64,000 nt of DNA. Source: Gemmatimonadota bacterium. GTDB taxonomy: Bacteria; Gemmatimonadota; Gemmatimonadetes; Longimicrobiales; Gaopeijiaceae. The stretch spans positions 1 to 64,000 of the forward strand of contig QJYK01000088.1 of the NCBI GenBank assembly GCA_003248075.1, read 5' to 3'. Below the pieces are notes generated by a model. That model saw only the letters and a program-made list of their open reading frames with translations. It did no database searches and was not told where the DNA came from. This document shows positions 26,220 to 34,411 of the stretch, piece after piece. Position numbers and translations under genes: made by a program. Each line of letters opens with the position of its first letter. Position 1 is the stretch's first letter.

Positions 26220-28202
26220 TCAATTGGTTCTCCAGGTGCCTCCCGTGCCCCATCGCAGCGGCGTGCTCGACCCACGTGGCGACACGCGTGCGTATCCCTG
26301 CATCTCCTGGTGGAGCGCCGAGCAGAAGTCCGTGCAGTAGAAGGGGTAGATCCCCACCTCACGCGGCACCCATTTCAGCGTCCTGGTCTCACCAGGCATG
26401 ATGAGCAGCTCGGCGTTCTCCGCGCCCATGGCCGCGAACCCGTGCGGCACATCCCAATCCTGCTCGAGGTTGGTGACGTGGAAGTAGACTTCGTCACCCA
26501 CGCGGATCCCCTCGATGTTGTCCGGCGTGAAGTGGCTACGAATGGAGGTCATCTGGACGTGGACCTGGTTCCCCTGCCGGGTCACCCGCGTCTCGGCTTC
26601 CGACTTCGCCGCGTACGGATGGGTGTTCTCCTCGAGCGCGTAGAACTGGACCTGGTTGTTCTGGATGATCTCCGCGGCGATCCCCTGCGCGTAGTGCGGC
26701 TCGCCCTGGGTGGGGAAGTCCAGCAGGAGGCGCATCCGGTCGCCGCTGATGTCGATGAGCTGGGCGGCGTGCGCCAGCTCGGGGCCGGTGGGGAGGTAGC
26801 GGTCCTTCGTGATCTTGTTCAGGGCCACCAGGTACTTGCCCCAGGGCTGACGGGAATCGCCACCCGGAATCATCAGATGGCCGACCGAGTAGTAGACCGG
26901 GATGCGGTCCACGACCTGCCAGGTGCCGATCTGCCACTTCACGATCTCGCTGGTGATGAAGGCCGTGGTGTACGCGAAGCCGCGACCGTCGAACTCGGTG
27001 TGCAGCGGCCCGAGGCCGGCGTTCTCCACCTCACCGGCGATGACCGACTCGTAGCGGATCACGGGTATGCCGTCCACGACCTCCTCGAAGTCCCCGGCCT
27101 CGATGGCCGCGATCATCTTCGAGAACGAGTGCACGGGGATCACCGTGGCGAGCTTGCCCCCCGCGGCGATGTACTCACCGGTGGGGTCCACGTCCACGCC
27201 GTGTGGGGATTTCGGAGTGGGAAGGAAATACACCAGGTTCTCGCAGTCCGCGGGCTCGATGACGCGGACGGAGGTGAGCTCCTCCGATACCGCGATGTGA
27301 TTCTCGTCGAAGTGGTTGTGGCGGTACCGCACCTGGGACGTTCCACCGGCCCCGTTCGCGATGCATTCCTCGGCGCGACGGTAGTTCACGGCGGCGACGA
27401 AGTCCTTGTCCTTCCTCGACGCGTTGATCTCCAGGAGCGTGTGCTCTTCCTCGGAGTTGTACGAGGTGAAGAACATCCATCCGTCGGAAGGACCCTTGCC
27501 CGCGTGCGCCAGGTCGTAGTCGTAGCCGGGCATCAGGATCTGGAACGCGATCTCCATCTCGTCCGGCTGGTTCGCGCGGATGAACGACAGCGTTCCCTTG
27601 AAGTTCCCCCGGTAGTCCTCGATGGACATGTCCCGGTTGGGGATCGGCACGCTGAAGCGCGTGGACGCCACGAGGTAGTCCGAGTTGGGCGTGATGAACG
27701 GAGAGCCGTGGTTGCCCGCCGAGTTCGGGATCTCGATGATCTCGGTCGTCTCGAAGGTCGTGAGATCGATGCGTGCCACCCGGGGCGTGTTGTTCCCGTT
27801 GATGAAGATCCAACGGCCGTCCGGCACGCCGTCGGTCATCGACAGCTCGGGGTGATGCGCGTCGTCCCAGGGCAGGAAGCCGTGGGACGTCTGCAGCATG
27901 GCCTTCGTCTCCTCGGAGTATCCCCAGCCGTTCTCCGGATACTGGCTGAAGACCGGCACCGTCTTGAGGAGCCTCCCCGACGGGAGGCCCATCACCGTGA
28001 GGTTCCCGCTGAAGCCGCCGGACATGAAGGCGTAGAACTCGTCGTAGGTGCCGGGAGCCACGTAGACCGCCTGGGCGGCGCTGGCCATGTCTCCCGCTCC
28101 CACTGCGCCCCCGCCCCCACCCTGGCACGCGTAGGTGCCCGCCGTACCCGCAGCGACGAGCGCGCCGATCAGGTAGAGGCTTCGGTTGGACGTGCGACTC
28201 AT
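26220..28202 (-). CDS. nosZ: Nitrous oxide reductase, clade II (Sec-type)
   Basis: The 660-residue enzyme reduces N2O to N2 in the periplasm. It has a short Sec/lipoprotein-like signal (about 1-26, with AGTYAC) in place of the Tat signal of clade I enzymes. All seven CuZ histidines can be placed in the propeller: H116 and H117 (DDAHHP), H165 (GNHGS), H334 (SPHGVDV), H401 (GPLHTEFDGRG), H442 (VGHLM) and H503 (GEPHYAQ). The C-terminal cupredoxin domain has the CuA set: H587, C623, C627, H631 and M634 in FYCTDFCSALHQEM. An AAGGAGGAG site precedes the ATG. It is 40 bases downstream of a cytochrome c gene that may donate electrons. No key residue is missing. Confidence 0.97.
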   Translation of the reverse strand: MSRTSNRSLYLIGALVAAGTAGTYACQGGGGGAVGAGDMASAAQAVYVAPGTYDEFYAFMSGGFSGNLTVMGLPSGRLLKTVPVFSQYPENGWGYSEETKAMLQTSHGFLPWDDAHHPELSMTDGVPDGRWIFINGNNTPRVARIDLTTFETTEIIEIPNSAGNHGSPFITPNSDYLVASTRFSVPIPNRDMSIEDYRGNFKGTLSFIRANQPDEMEIAFQILMPGYDYDLAHAGKGPSDGWMFFTSYNSEEEHTLLEINASRKDKDFVAAVNYRRAEECIANGAGGTSQVRYRHNHFDENHIAVSEELTSVRVIEPADCENLVYFLPTPKSPHGVDVDPTGEYIAAGGKLATVIPVHSFSKMIAAIEAGDFEEVVDGIPVIRYESVIAGEVENAGLGPLHTEFDGRGFAYTTAFITSEIVKWQIGTWQVVDRIPVYYSVGHLMIPGGDSRQPWGKYLVALNKITKDRYLPTGPELAHAAQLIDISGDRMRLLLDFPTQGEPHYAQGIAAEIIQNNQVQFYALEENTHPYAAKSEAETRVTRQGNQVHVQMTSIRSHFTPDNIEGIRVGDEVYFHVTNLEQDWDVPHGFAAMGAENAELLIMPGETRTLKWVPREVGIYPFYCTDFCSALHQEMQGYARVSPRGSSTPLRWGTGGTWRTN

Positions 28203-28241
28203 GATTGCGACTCCTCCTTAGTGATTGGGATCGGGGCGCCG

Positions 28242-28760
28242 TCAGCGGTCGCCGCCGGTTCCGTTGGATGTGGACGACGCACCGGTCTGGACGGACCGGA
28301 GGTACTCGAGGATCGCCCGCGCTTCGTCGTGATCCGTCACCTGGACGGGCATTGGCGTGTAGTACTGCGCCAACAGTTCCTTCACGACCGGGTGCCGCTG
28401 GACCATCTCGTTGGAGTTGAGGATCTGATTCATCACGAACTCGGGCCGTCGCCTCGACAGGACCTGGCCCAGTTCGGGGCCCACGTAACGCTCCTCGATC
28501 TTGTGGCAAGCGGAGCACTTGGTCGTGAAGGCGGCTTCACCCGATTCCGCCAGGGCGAGATCGATGGGGCCGAGCTCCAGGTCGCGGATGGGCCCGATCC
28601 CCTGTTCCATCTCCACGTCGGTCAGCTCGGCCGCGCTCGAGGGGGCGGCGGCGCTGGGCGCGGCCGCGGTGCTCTGGGCAGGAGGCGCGTCGCCGCCACA
28701 CGCGGCGAGCGCCGCCAGCGCGCTGAGCAGGAGGGTCACGGGGGCGGTCGAGCGGTTCAT
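28242..28760 (-). CDS. Monohaem cytochrome c lipoprotein of the nos operon, 172 aa
   Basis: The lipoprotein signal ends at LAAC (Cys21) and is followed by an Ala/Ser/Pro linker. The class I cytochrome domain (about 60-160) has haem site C82-S-A-C-H86 and a Met ligand in YYTPMP (M137). It is a membrane-anchored periplasmic electron carrier, most likely feeding the CuA site of NosZ. The ATG overlaps the rrf2 stop in ATGA and has a GGAG site upstream, so it is translated with the regulator. Residues before this ATG in the open frame have no signal peptide and overlap rrf2, which is why I discard them. Confidence 0.92.
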   Translation of the reverse strand: MNRSTAPVTLLLSALAALAACGGDAPPAQSTAAAPSAAAPSSAAELTDVEMEQGIGPIRDLELGPIDLALAESGEAAFTTKCSACHKIEERYVGPELGQVLSRRRPEFVMNQILNSNEMVQRHPVVKELLAQYYTPMPVQVTDHDEARAILEYLRSVQTGASSTSNGTGGDR

Positions 28761-29209
28761 CGATCGTTCTCCGTCGGTTGGTTTGAGTGTCCCGGGCGGT
28801 CGGCCTCTTCGGGTGTCCCCGCCAGCAGATCGGCCAGGGTCGTGCGCGCCAGGCTCGCCAAGGCGGCGGCGTTCCACTGGAGGCGACGCGTGTGCGCGAC
28901 GCAGGGGTTGGACAGGTCGCACAGACCCCCCATCAGGCACACACGCGGCGTCTTCAGCTCCTGGAAAGGCGCGACCGCGGTCGCGACGGTCAGCCGGGCC
29001 GGATCGGGAACCAGACGGTAGCCGCCGCGGGCCCCCCTCGTCGCCTCGAGGATCCCCTCTCTCGAGAGCCGTTGAAGGATCTTCGCGAGGTAGTTGGCGG
29101 GAATCCCGAGCTCCCGGGCCATGTGGCCTGCGGGCACCGGTCCGTTCCGTCCCTTCGCGGCGAGATGAAGGAGGGCTTGCAGGGCGTAGAGTCCCGTCTG
29201 AGAGAGCAT
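28757..29209 (-). CDS. Rrf2-family Fe-S regulator heading the nos operon, 150 aa
   Basis: The start MLSQTGLYALQALLHLA is the standard Rrf2 N-terminus, followed by the recognition region LGIPANYLAKILQRLSREGI and GARGGYRL. The Cys cluster C-x5-C-x5-C (VC..LC..PC) should hold an Fe-S cluster, as in NsrR and IscR. As first gene of the operon, overlapping the cytochrome gene by 4 bases, it probably represses its own operon until NO or a redox change destroys the cluster. The palindrome at 29233-29250 is the likely site. It differs from the other Rrf2 protein at 21701, so the two are probably not a recent duplication. Confidence 0.9.
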   Translation of the reverse strand: MLSQTGLYALQALLHLAAKGRNGPVPAGHMARELGIPANYLAKILQRLSREGILEATRGARGGYRLVPDPARLTVATAVAPFQELKTPRVCLMGGLCDLSNPCVAHTRRLQWNAAALASLARTTLADLLAGTPEEADRPGHSNQPTENDR

Positions 29210-29232
29210 GTTCGTTCCGTGTGGCGATTAAA

Positions 29233-29250
29233 TCGGATAATAATGTCCGA
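29233..29250 (-). promoter_or_regulatory. Candidate Rrf2 operator of the nos operon
   Basis: On the minus strand TCGGA and TCCGA flank the 8-base ATTATTA-containing spacer, 24-41 bases before the rrf2 ATG. The patch is strongly AT-rich in a GC-rich genome and includes TATTAT and, just downstream, TTTAAT, either of which could be the -10 box. A repressor bound here would block the promoter. Assigning it to Rrf2 is inference from position. Confidence 0.6.
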
Positions 29251-29379
29251 AAAAGGCGGGTCTGTCGGTGGATCCACCTCTTCGTTTGTCGGGAGATCCC
29301 CTACGGCCCGGGCAGCAGGGGGCGAGGGGGGGAGGTTACCCACCGGGCAAGGGGCCGACCCATGCGCGGGGCGACCGTA

Positions 29380-30033
29380 CTAGCGAACCAGGCCGATCGC
29401 TCCGTTGCCCCTACCTCGCACCGCCACATACTCGCGCTGCCCCTCGCGCAGCGAATACGCATGCTCGATCTCGAAGGGGCGGAGCAGGCGCTCGAGCTGG
29501 GCGGGGAGAAGGTGTCCGTACGAAGGGAGCGGCGGACCGACGACCCGCTGTCGCACATGCTCCAGGTCGAGGAGCGCGAAGCTCAGCATCGGGATCGTCG
29601 GCCCTCCCGACTGATTGACCACGATGTAGAGGCGCGCGCCCGGCGCGGTCAGCTCGGCGAGACGGCGAATCAGGCCGGGGCGCGCCTCCGGGCCCACACG
29701 GTCGAGGATGTCCCAGGCGAGGACGAGGTCGTAGGGGCGCTCTGGGTCCGCCGGCAGGGCCTCGACGGCCTCTGCCCAACCCTCTCCCACGGGCGGCCTG
29801 GGGAGCAGCCCCGCGAAGCGCACCCGACGCGAGTACTGGCCGAAGAGGTGCAAGTGAGTCGTCGCGGCGTGACCAAGGTCGAGAAGCGCGAGGTCAGTTC
29901 CCGGCCGGACCCCGTGGAACAACGCCGCGATCCCGGGAGCCGCGCGGTCCACCGGAGGCGGATGGGCGTGCCAACGAGGCGCGTTGTCGTCGGACCGCGG
30001 ACGGCCGCGCAGAAGTCGATCGAGCCAACCCAC
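29380..30033 (-). CDS. SAM-dependent methyltransferase-like protein, 217 aa
   Basis: The order of elements fits a class I methyltransferase: a first strand with LALLDLGHAAT (motif I, degenerate, with few glycines), an acidic end of strand 2, YDLVLAWDILDR (motif IV region) and LTAPGARLYIVV (post-motif). The N-terminus has a RWHAHPPPVD stretch. The glycine loop G-x-G-x-G that binds SAM is not clean, so the protein may be degenerate or bind another ligand. The start is a GTG without a clear ribosome site. It lies upstream of the nos promoter on the same strand and 52 bases after the bactofilin gene, with which it may be transcribed. No specific substrate is suggested. Confidence 0.6.
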   Translation of the reverse strand: MGWLDRLLRGRPRSDDNAPRWHAHPPPVDRAAPGIAALFHGVRPGTDLALLDLGHAATTHLHLFGQYSRRVRFAGLLPRPPVGEGWAEAVEALPADPERPYDLVLAWDILDRVGPEARPGLIRRLAELTAPGARLYIVVNQSGGPTIPMLSFALLDLEHVRQRVVGPPLPSYGHLLPAQLERLLRPFEIEHAYSLREGQREYVAVRGRGNGAIGLVR

Positions 30034-30085
30034 CTAGCGAATAGATCGGAGCGGGGAGCAGGAAGTGCTCCCTTCGATCGCTTCC

Positions 30086-30595
30086 CTATGCACCGGCCCT
30101 TCGCACCGCCTCTGCCGGTGGCGCCGGGACCGTGGTCGTGCGGATCTCCTTCTGCGCCTTCAACGAGCTCGCGGTGGTCGAGGCACGCTCGTCCGCACCC
30201 ATGTCGACCAGGCCCCTGAAGCTCGCCCCGTCCTCCAGGACCACGCGGGGCGCACGGATGTCCCCATGGACCCGCGCCGAGCTGCGCAGGACGATCTGCT
30301 CCTGGGCGGTAAGGTCGCCTTCCACCGAGCCCTCTACGGTCACGACCCGCGCCGAGATGTTGGCCTTCACGCGCCCGTCACTCCCCACGGTGACGCTGTA
30401 CTGGCCCAGATCCACCGACCCATCCACCTGTCCCTGGATCAGAAGGTCTTCGTCACCGCTCACCTCGCCGCGCACGCTGATGGAGCGCCCGATGGTAGCC
30501 CGATCGCCTCTTTGCGGCACCTTCCGCCCCGCTGCTTCGGGGAAATGGCTACTCTCGACCGAGGGCTCGGGTCCGGCTTCGTCCTTCTTCCACAT
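30086..30595 (-). CDS. Bactofilin, 169 aa
   Basis: The central 100 residues are a bactofilin (DUF583) beta-helix built from repeating short strands: IGRSISVRGEVSGDEDLLI, VDGSVDLGQYSVTVG, VKANISARVVTVEG, VEGDLTAQEQIVL, VHGDIRAPRVVLE. Bactofilins polymerise without nucleotide on the inner face of the membrane and help to shape the cell or place other proteins. The N-terminal tail (MWKKDEAGPEPSV) and C-terminal tail are disordered, as usual. ATG 30595 has a GGAGG site 6 bases upstream; the frame upstream of it is not protein-like. It is divergent from a histidine kinase gene 152 bases away. Confidence 0.9.
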   Translation of the reverse strand: MWKKDEAGPEPSVESSHFPEAAGRKVPQRGDRATIGRSISVRGEVSGDEDLLIQGQVDGSVDLGQYSVTVGSDGRVKANISARVVTVEGSVEGDLTAQEQIVLRSSARVHGDIRAPRVVLEDGASFRGLVDMGADERASTTASSLKAQKEIRTTTVPAPPAEAVRRAGA

Positions 30596-30747
30596 TGCGT
30601 TCCTCCGGGAGTGATCCGCTCGATGTACGCTCCAAGGCGCATCCCGTTCCACGCTGCAACAAACTTGCCATCGGGCATCGCCCCCTTTCCCTACCGCACG
30701 ATGCCACCAATACTGCCCGGGCCACTGGAGCCACCGTTACGAGAGAG

Positions 30748-32784
30748 ATGGTCGCATCCACCCTGTCGGCCCCGAGGGATGCCGCCGGCGTCGGTCGTGG
30801 GCGCATTCTGGGCATCACGATCGCGGTGACGGCCGTGCTGGCGGCCGGGGCGTTCGCCGTCGATCGCTGGTACTCGGAGACGGTACGTACCGAAGCCGAG
30901 AGCCGGTTGGACGCGCGCCTGGAGGGGCACGCCTCGGCGCTCGAGATGTCCCTCGCCCGGCGAGCGGCCCTGCTCGACGGCTTGACCGCGTGGATGGAGG
31001 AGCGGGCGGACGCACCCTCGGACGCCTTCGATCGGGTCGCAGCCTCCCTTCATCGGGTGGACCCCGGCGTGCGGGCCCTCCAGCGCGTGGTGGGCGGACG
31101 GATCGTGGATTCCTACCCCCTGGAGGGCAACGAGGGCGTGCTCGGACTCGACGTCCTGCACCACCCCGATCCCCAGGTGGCTTCCGCCTTGGCTCGCGCG
31201 CTGGACACGGGCTCGATGACGGTCAACGGGCCCGTGGAGCTGGTCCAGGGCGGCGTGGGAATCATCCTGCGTCGCTCCACGGGTGAGCCCGGTGATCGCG
31301 ATGCGCCCGCCGCTGCGCTGGTCGTGGACGTGGCCACGCTCATCGAGGAATCGGGGATCGCCTCGCTCATGACGTCGCTCGACGTGGCTTTGGTGGCCGA
31401 CGACGGGGATCTCGTCTATGGGGAGTCCCTCCCCGCCGCGGCCGACCCCCTGCGGGTTCCCGTCGAGCACCCCGAGGGACGCTGGTCCCTGGTCGCGGCG
31501 CCCGCGGGTGGGTGGGGCGCATTCGTCGCGCGGGACCTCCGCTCGGAGCGCCTGGTGATGGCTACCTTCGTCCTGCTGGCGGCCTGGCTCACCTGGCTCG
31601 TGGTGGGACGGGACACGCGTCTCGCCGCGGCCGTGACGGCGCGTACCGCCGAGATCACCGCCGCCAACGAGCAGCTTCGGGACTCGGCTGCCGCCCTCGC
31701 CGCCCGTGAGGAGCTCCTGCAGGCGGCGCTTACGGCCGGACGGGTCGCCACCTGGTCCTGGGACCTCCGAACGGACCGTATCTGGCGCTGGGGCCCGGAC
31801 GGGTCGGCCGACGGCGGTGGGCCGGAGCTGCCCGGTGACATCCCGGGCCTGGTGGCTCGGGTACACCCCGACGAGCGCGAGCGCGTGGCCGCGGCACTGG
31901 AGGAAGCTCGCCGGACGGGCGAGCTGGGAATCGAGTACCGTGTCGACGTCGGTCACGGGAGCTACGCGTGGATGCGCACCGAGGGTCGATGCAGCGAGCG
32001 GGATGCCGGCGGACCGGCCCACGTCGTCGGCGCCGTCGTGGACATCACCCGCATCAAGGAGCTGGAGGAGGTGGTGTTCCACAGGGGGCGCCTGGAGCTG
32101 ATCGGACGACTCGCGGGAGGCGTCGTCCACGACCTGAACAACGCCCTGGCGGTGGTGAGGGCCGAGCTGGAGATGGCGCTCGAGGACGAGTCCAGCTTCC
32201 CCCTCCCCACCGCCGCGCGGGAGTCGCTGGCCGCCTCTCAGTATGCGTCCCTGCTGATCGGTCAGCTCCTGACCTTCGCACGCAGGGACCGCGTGACTCC
32301 TTCGAGCTTCGAATGGGACGGCATGTGCGCGGAGGTGACGACGTTCCTCACGCGGCTCCTGGGGCGGACGATCGACCTCGAGCTCGAGCTCGATGCCGGG
32401 GGCGCGCGGGTGCACATGGATCGGGCCCAGGCCATGCAGATCCTGACGAATCTCGCAGTCAATGCGCGTGATGCCATGAACGGTGTCGGGACCCTCACCG
32501 TGGCCACGCGGCGCGTGACCGATGGACGTCGGATCGCACCGGAGGCTCGATCCGGTCCGGCCGTGGTCCTCGAGGTCCACGATACCGGCAGCGGGATTCC
32601 CCGGGATGCCCGACCGCACGTGTTCGAGGCCTTCTTTACGACGAAGGGCGAGGGCCGCGGCACGGGCCTCGGGCTCTCGACGACGCAGATGATCGCTCGC
32701 GAGAGTGGTGGCGACATCACGTTCCGCACGTCCTCGGAGGGGACGACGTTCCAGGTCGTCATCCCGACCGAGAACGGAGCCTGA
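30748..32784 (+). CDS. Hybrid-sensing histidine kinase with CHASE and PAS domains, 678 aa
   Basis: A first membrane helix (about 20-38) and a second (about 270-290, VMATFVLLAAWLTWLVVG) frame an external CHASE domain marked by SYPLEGNEGVLGLDVL and TVNGPVELVQGGVG. A coiled coil and a PAS domain (about 330-440) lead to the kinase core: H-box GGVVHDLNN with H461, N-box ILTNLAVNARDAM, G1 DTGSGIP and G2 GTGLGLS. The HDLNN box is of the NtrB/ZraS-like kind. It should phosphorylate a separate response regulator; none is encoded in the window. The ATG has a GAGAGAG site directly upstream. It converges on a methyltransferase gene 11 bases away. Confidence 0.9.
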   Translation: MVASTLSAPRDAAGVGRGRILGITIAVTAVLAAGAFAVDRWYSETVRTEAESRLDARLEGHASALEMSLARRAALLDGLTAWMEERADAPSDAFDRVAASLHRVDPGVRALQRVVGGRIVDSYPLEGNEGVLGLDVLHHPDPQVASALARALDTGSMTVNGPVELVQGGVGIILRRSTGEPGDRDAPAAALVVDVATLIEESGIASLMTSLDVALVADDGDLVYGESLPAAADPLRVPVEHPEGRWSLVAAPAGGWGAFVARDLRSERLVMATFVLLAAWLTWLVVGRDTRLAAAVTARTAEITAANEQLRDSAAALAAREELLQAALTAGRVATWSWDLRTDRIWRWGPDGSADGGGPELPGDIPGLVARVHPDERERVAAALEEARRTGELGIEYRVDVGHGSYAWMRTEGRCSERDAGGPAHVVGAVVDITRIKELEEVVFHRGRLELIGRLAGGVVHDLNNALAVVRAELEMALEDESSFPLPTAARESLAASQYASLLIGQLLTFARRDRVTPSSFEWDGMCAEVTTFLTRLLGRTIDLELELDAGGARVHMDRAQAMQILTNLAVNARDAMNGVGTLTVATRRVTDGRRIAPEARSGPAVVLEVHDTGSGIPRDARPHVFEAFFTTKGEGRGTGLGLSTTQMIARESGGDITFRTSSEGTTFQVVIPTENGA

Positions 32785-32795
32785 CTTCCCGCGGC

Positions 32796-33650
32796 TTACG
32801 CCTGGACGCGTTCCAGGCGCACGATGCCCGACATGCGGCGTCCCTCCTCCCTGCGGGCCTCCGACTGGAGGCGTCCGATGAGGCGCCACAGCCATGCCAT
32901 CGGCATGTCACGCCCCAGCCTGTGGGCTTCCTCCCACTGCGAGCGGTACTCGGCCTCCCGCCATCCCAGGGGCTCGAAGAAGTCGGTTCCCGCGGCGGGC
33001 GCGAACTGGAAGCTCGCATTGCCCCTGTTCGCGTGCCGGCCCCACGATCGCTGCATCCACCCCAGCAGACGCGGGCTCACCAGGTCGGTCAGCCACGAAA
33101 CGATGGAATGCGTGGCATGCAGGTCGCGTCCGAGCGCCGCCACGTCCGCATCGGTCAGGTAGATGAGGAGCCCCTCGCTGACCGCCACGGCCCGAGCACT
33201 CCCTTCCGTGGCCTCGGCCAGCGCGCGGCGCCGTTGATCCTGGTCCGTGAGGTCGGCGCGGAGCGCGTGGTATTCGCAGCGTGTCGGCTCCCCGCCGAGC
33301 TCGGCCAGCTTGTAGTCGAGAATGCCCGGAAGATCCACGTCGACCCAACGCAGGGCCGGCGGGAGTGCCAACCTCCAGGGGCGCGCGTCGAGCCCGGCGG
33401 CGAGGTTCACGACGGTGTCCGCACCCTGTTCGATGCCGTCGAGCAGCAGCTCGTCGAAGACTGCGGTCCGTACGATCAGAGCCCAGGCCGTGGCCTTCCC
33501 GCGCGGGATCGAGCGCACGATCTCCAGCCCCTTCGCTCCGGCGAGCCCCCGGGCGTACGGGTCGCGGAACAGCGCATCGGGGCGCTCGCTCTCCATGGCG
33601 CGATAGACGGCGACCCAGCGGGCCGTGTCGGAGACATGCTCGATGGTCAT
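32796..33650 (-). CDS. Leucine carboxyl methyltransferase-like (TIGR00027-type) SAM methyltransferase, 284 aa
   Basis: The protein opens SDTARWVAVYRAMESERPDALFRDPYA, typical of this family, and has motif I as VVNLAAGLDARPWR, strand 2 as LRWVDVDLPGIL and post-motif AVAVSEGLLIYLTDADV. Family members resemble the O-methyltransferases that act on a C-terminal leucine carboxyl group in eukaryotes, and those in polyketide pathways; bacterial substrates are mostly unknown. The ATG has GGAGG about 5 bases upstream. It is divergent from a small membrane protein gene 195 bases away. Nothing nearby suggests a biosynthetic cluster. Confidence 0.85.
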   Translation of the reverse strand: MTIEHVSDTARWVAVYRAMESERPDALFRDPYARGLAGAKGLEIVRSIPRGKATAWALIVRTAVFDELLLDGIEQGADTVVNLAAGLDARPWRLALPPALRWVDVDLPGILDYKLAELGGEPTRCEYHALRADLTDQDQRRRALAEATEGSARAVAVSEGLLIYLTDADVAALGRDLHATHSIVSWLTDLVSPRLLGWMQRSWGRHANRGNASFQFAPAAGTDFFEPLGWREAEYRSQWEEAHRLGRDMPMAWLWRLIGRLQSEARREEGRRMSGIVRLERVQA

Positions 33651-33844
33651 GCGGCCTCCGGTGGGTGGCGCGGCCGGAAGACGCCCGGGGTCACGGCCAC
33701 GGCCGTCCCGGCCTGCGGGACAACCATCAGGTCGGTGTCGCCGGCGTCCGGCGCAAGTCCCCGTCCGCCGGACCACCCAGGCTTGATCCCTCCCCGACAG
33801 TCCTCACTGTGTCCCCATGCACACACCATCAACGTGAGGATCCA

Positions 33845-34411
33845 ATGACCCTCGACCCGACCCTTCCGGACTTCGTCTCGGAGCGCCGGCGGCTCTCGCG
33901 CGCGACCATGAAGGGGATCGGCATGCCGGTCGCCGGGCTGCTCTACTGGATCGCCGTGGCCGTTCTGTTGCGCACGCTCCCGATGAAGACCGCGCTCCTG
34001 TGGTGCTTCATCATGACGGGGCCGGTCTTCCCTCTGGGCTACGCGATCACGCGAGCCTTCGGAGGCGACCTGTTCGCGAAGAGCACGACGCTGACACCGA
34101 TCGGCATCCAACTCGCTGCGCTGCAGCTCTTCTACTGGCCGATCGTCGTCGTGGTGTACCGCTTCACGCCCGAGTGGACTCCCTTCACGCTGGCGGTGCT
34201 CTTCGGCTCCCACTTCCTGCCGTACGGATGGATGTACGAGAGCCGTGCCTACCCGTTCCTCACCGTCTCCCTGGGCGTGGTGCTCAGCGCCGGTGCGATC
34301 ATCACCGGGAGCGCGATGTACCTGGTCGTGCCGATCGTCGCAGCGGCGTGCTACCTGGTCGCGGCCGTGATGCTCGCCATGGAGGTCACGGTGCTCCGCC
34401 GAGCGGGCTAG
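33845..34411 (+). CDS. Conserved membrane protein, possibly DUF7010 family, 188 aa
   Basis: After a short polar N-terminus (TLPDFVSERRRLSRATMKG) there are five or six hydrophobic helices, with SHFLPYGWMYESRAYPFL as the most distinctive loop. I think it belongs to the DUF7010 family but cannot confirm this. Function is unknown. The ATG has GAGGATC 4 bases upstream. The frame can be extended upstream by 188 codons, but that part is Arg/Pro-rich and antisense to the methyltransferase, so I exclude it. The stop codon overlaps that of the convergent EmrB gene in CTAG. Confidence 0.7.
   Translation: MTLDPTLPDFVSERRRLSRATMKGIGMPVAGLLYWIAVAVLLRTLPMKTALLWCFIMTGPVFPLGYAITRAFGGDLFAKSTTLTPIGIQLAALQLFYWPIVVVVYRFTPEWTPFTLAVLFGSHFLPYGWMYESRAYPFLTVSLGVVLSAGAIITGSAMYLVVPIVAAACYLVAAVMLAMEVTVLRRAG

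Noticed and set aside
25371-29021. A 1216-codon open frame antisense to nosZ and its neighbours
   Set aside because: It mirrors the codon pattern of the nos genes and is rich in Arg, Val, Asp and His, as expected of a GC-rich antisense shadow. It has no recognisable domain or ribosome site.
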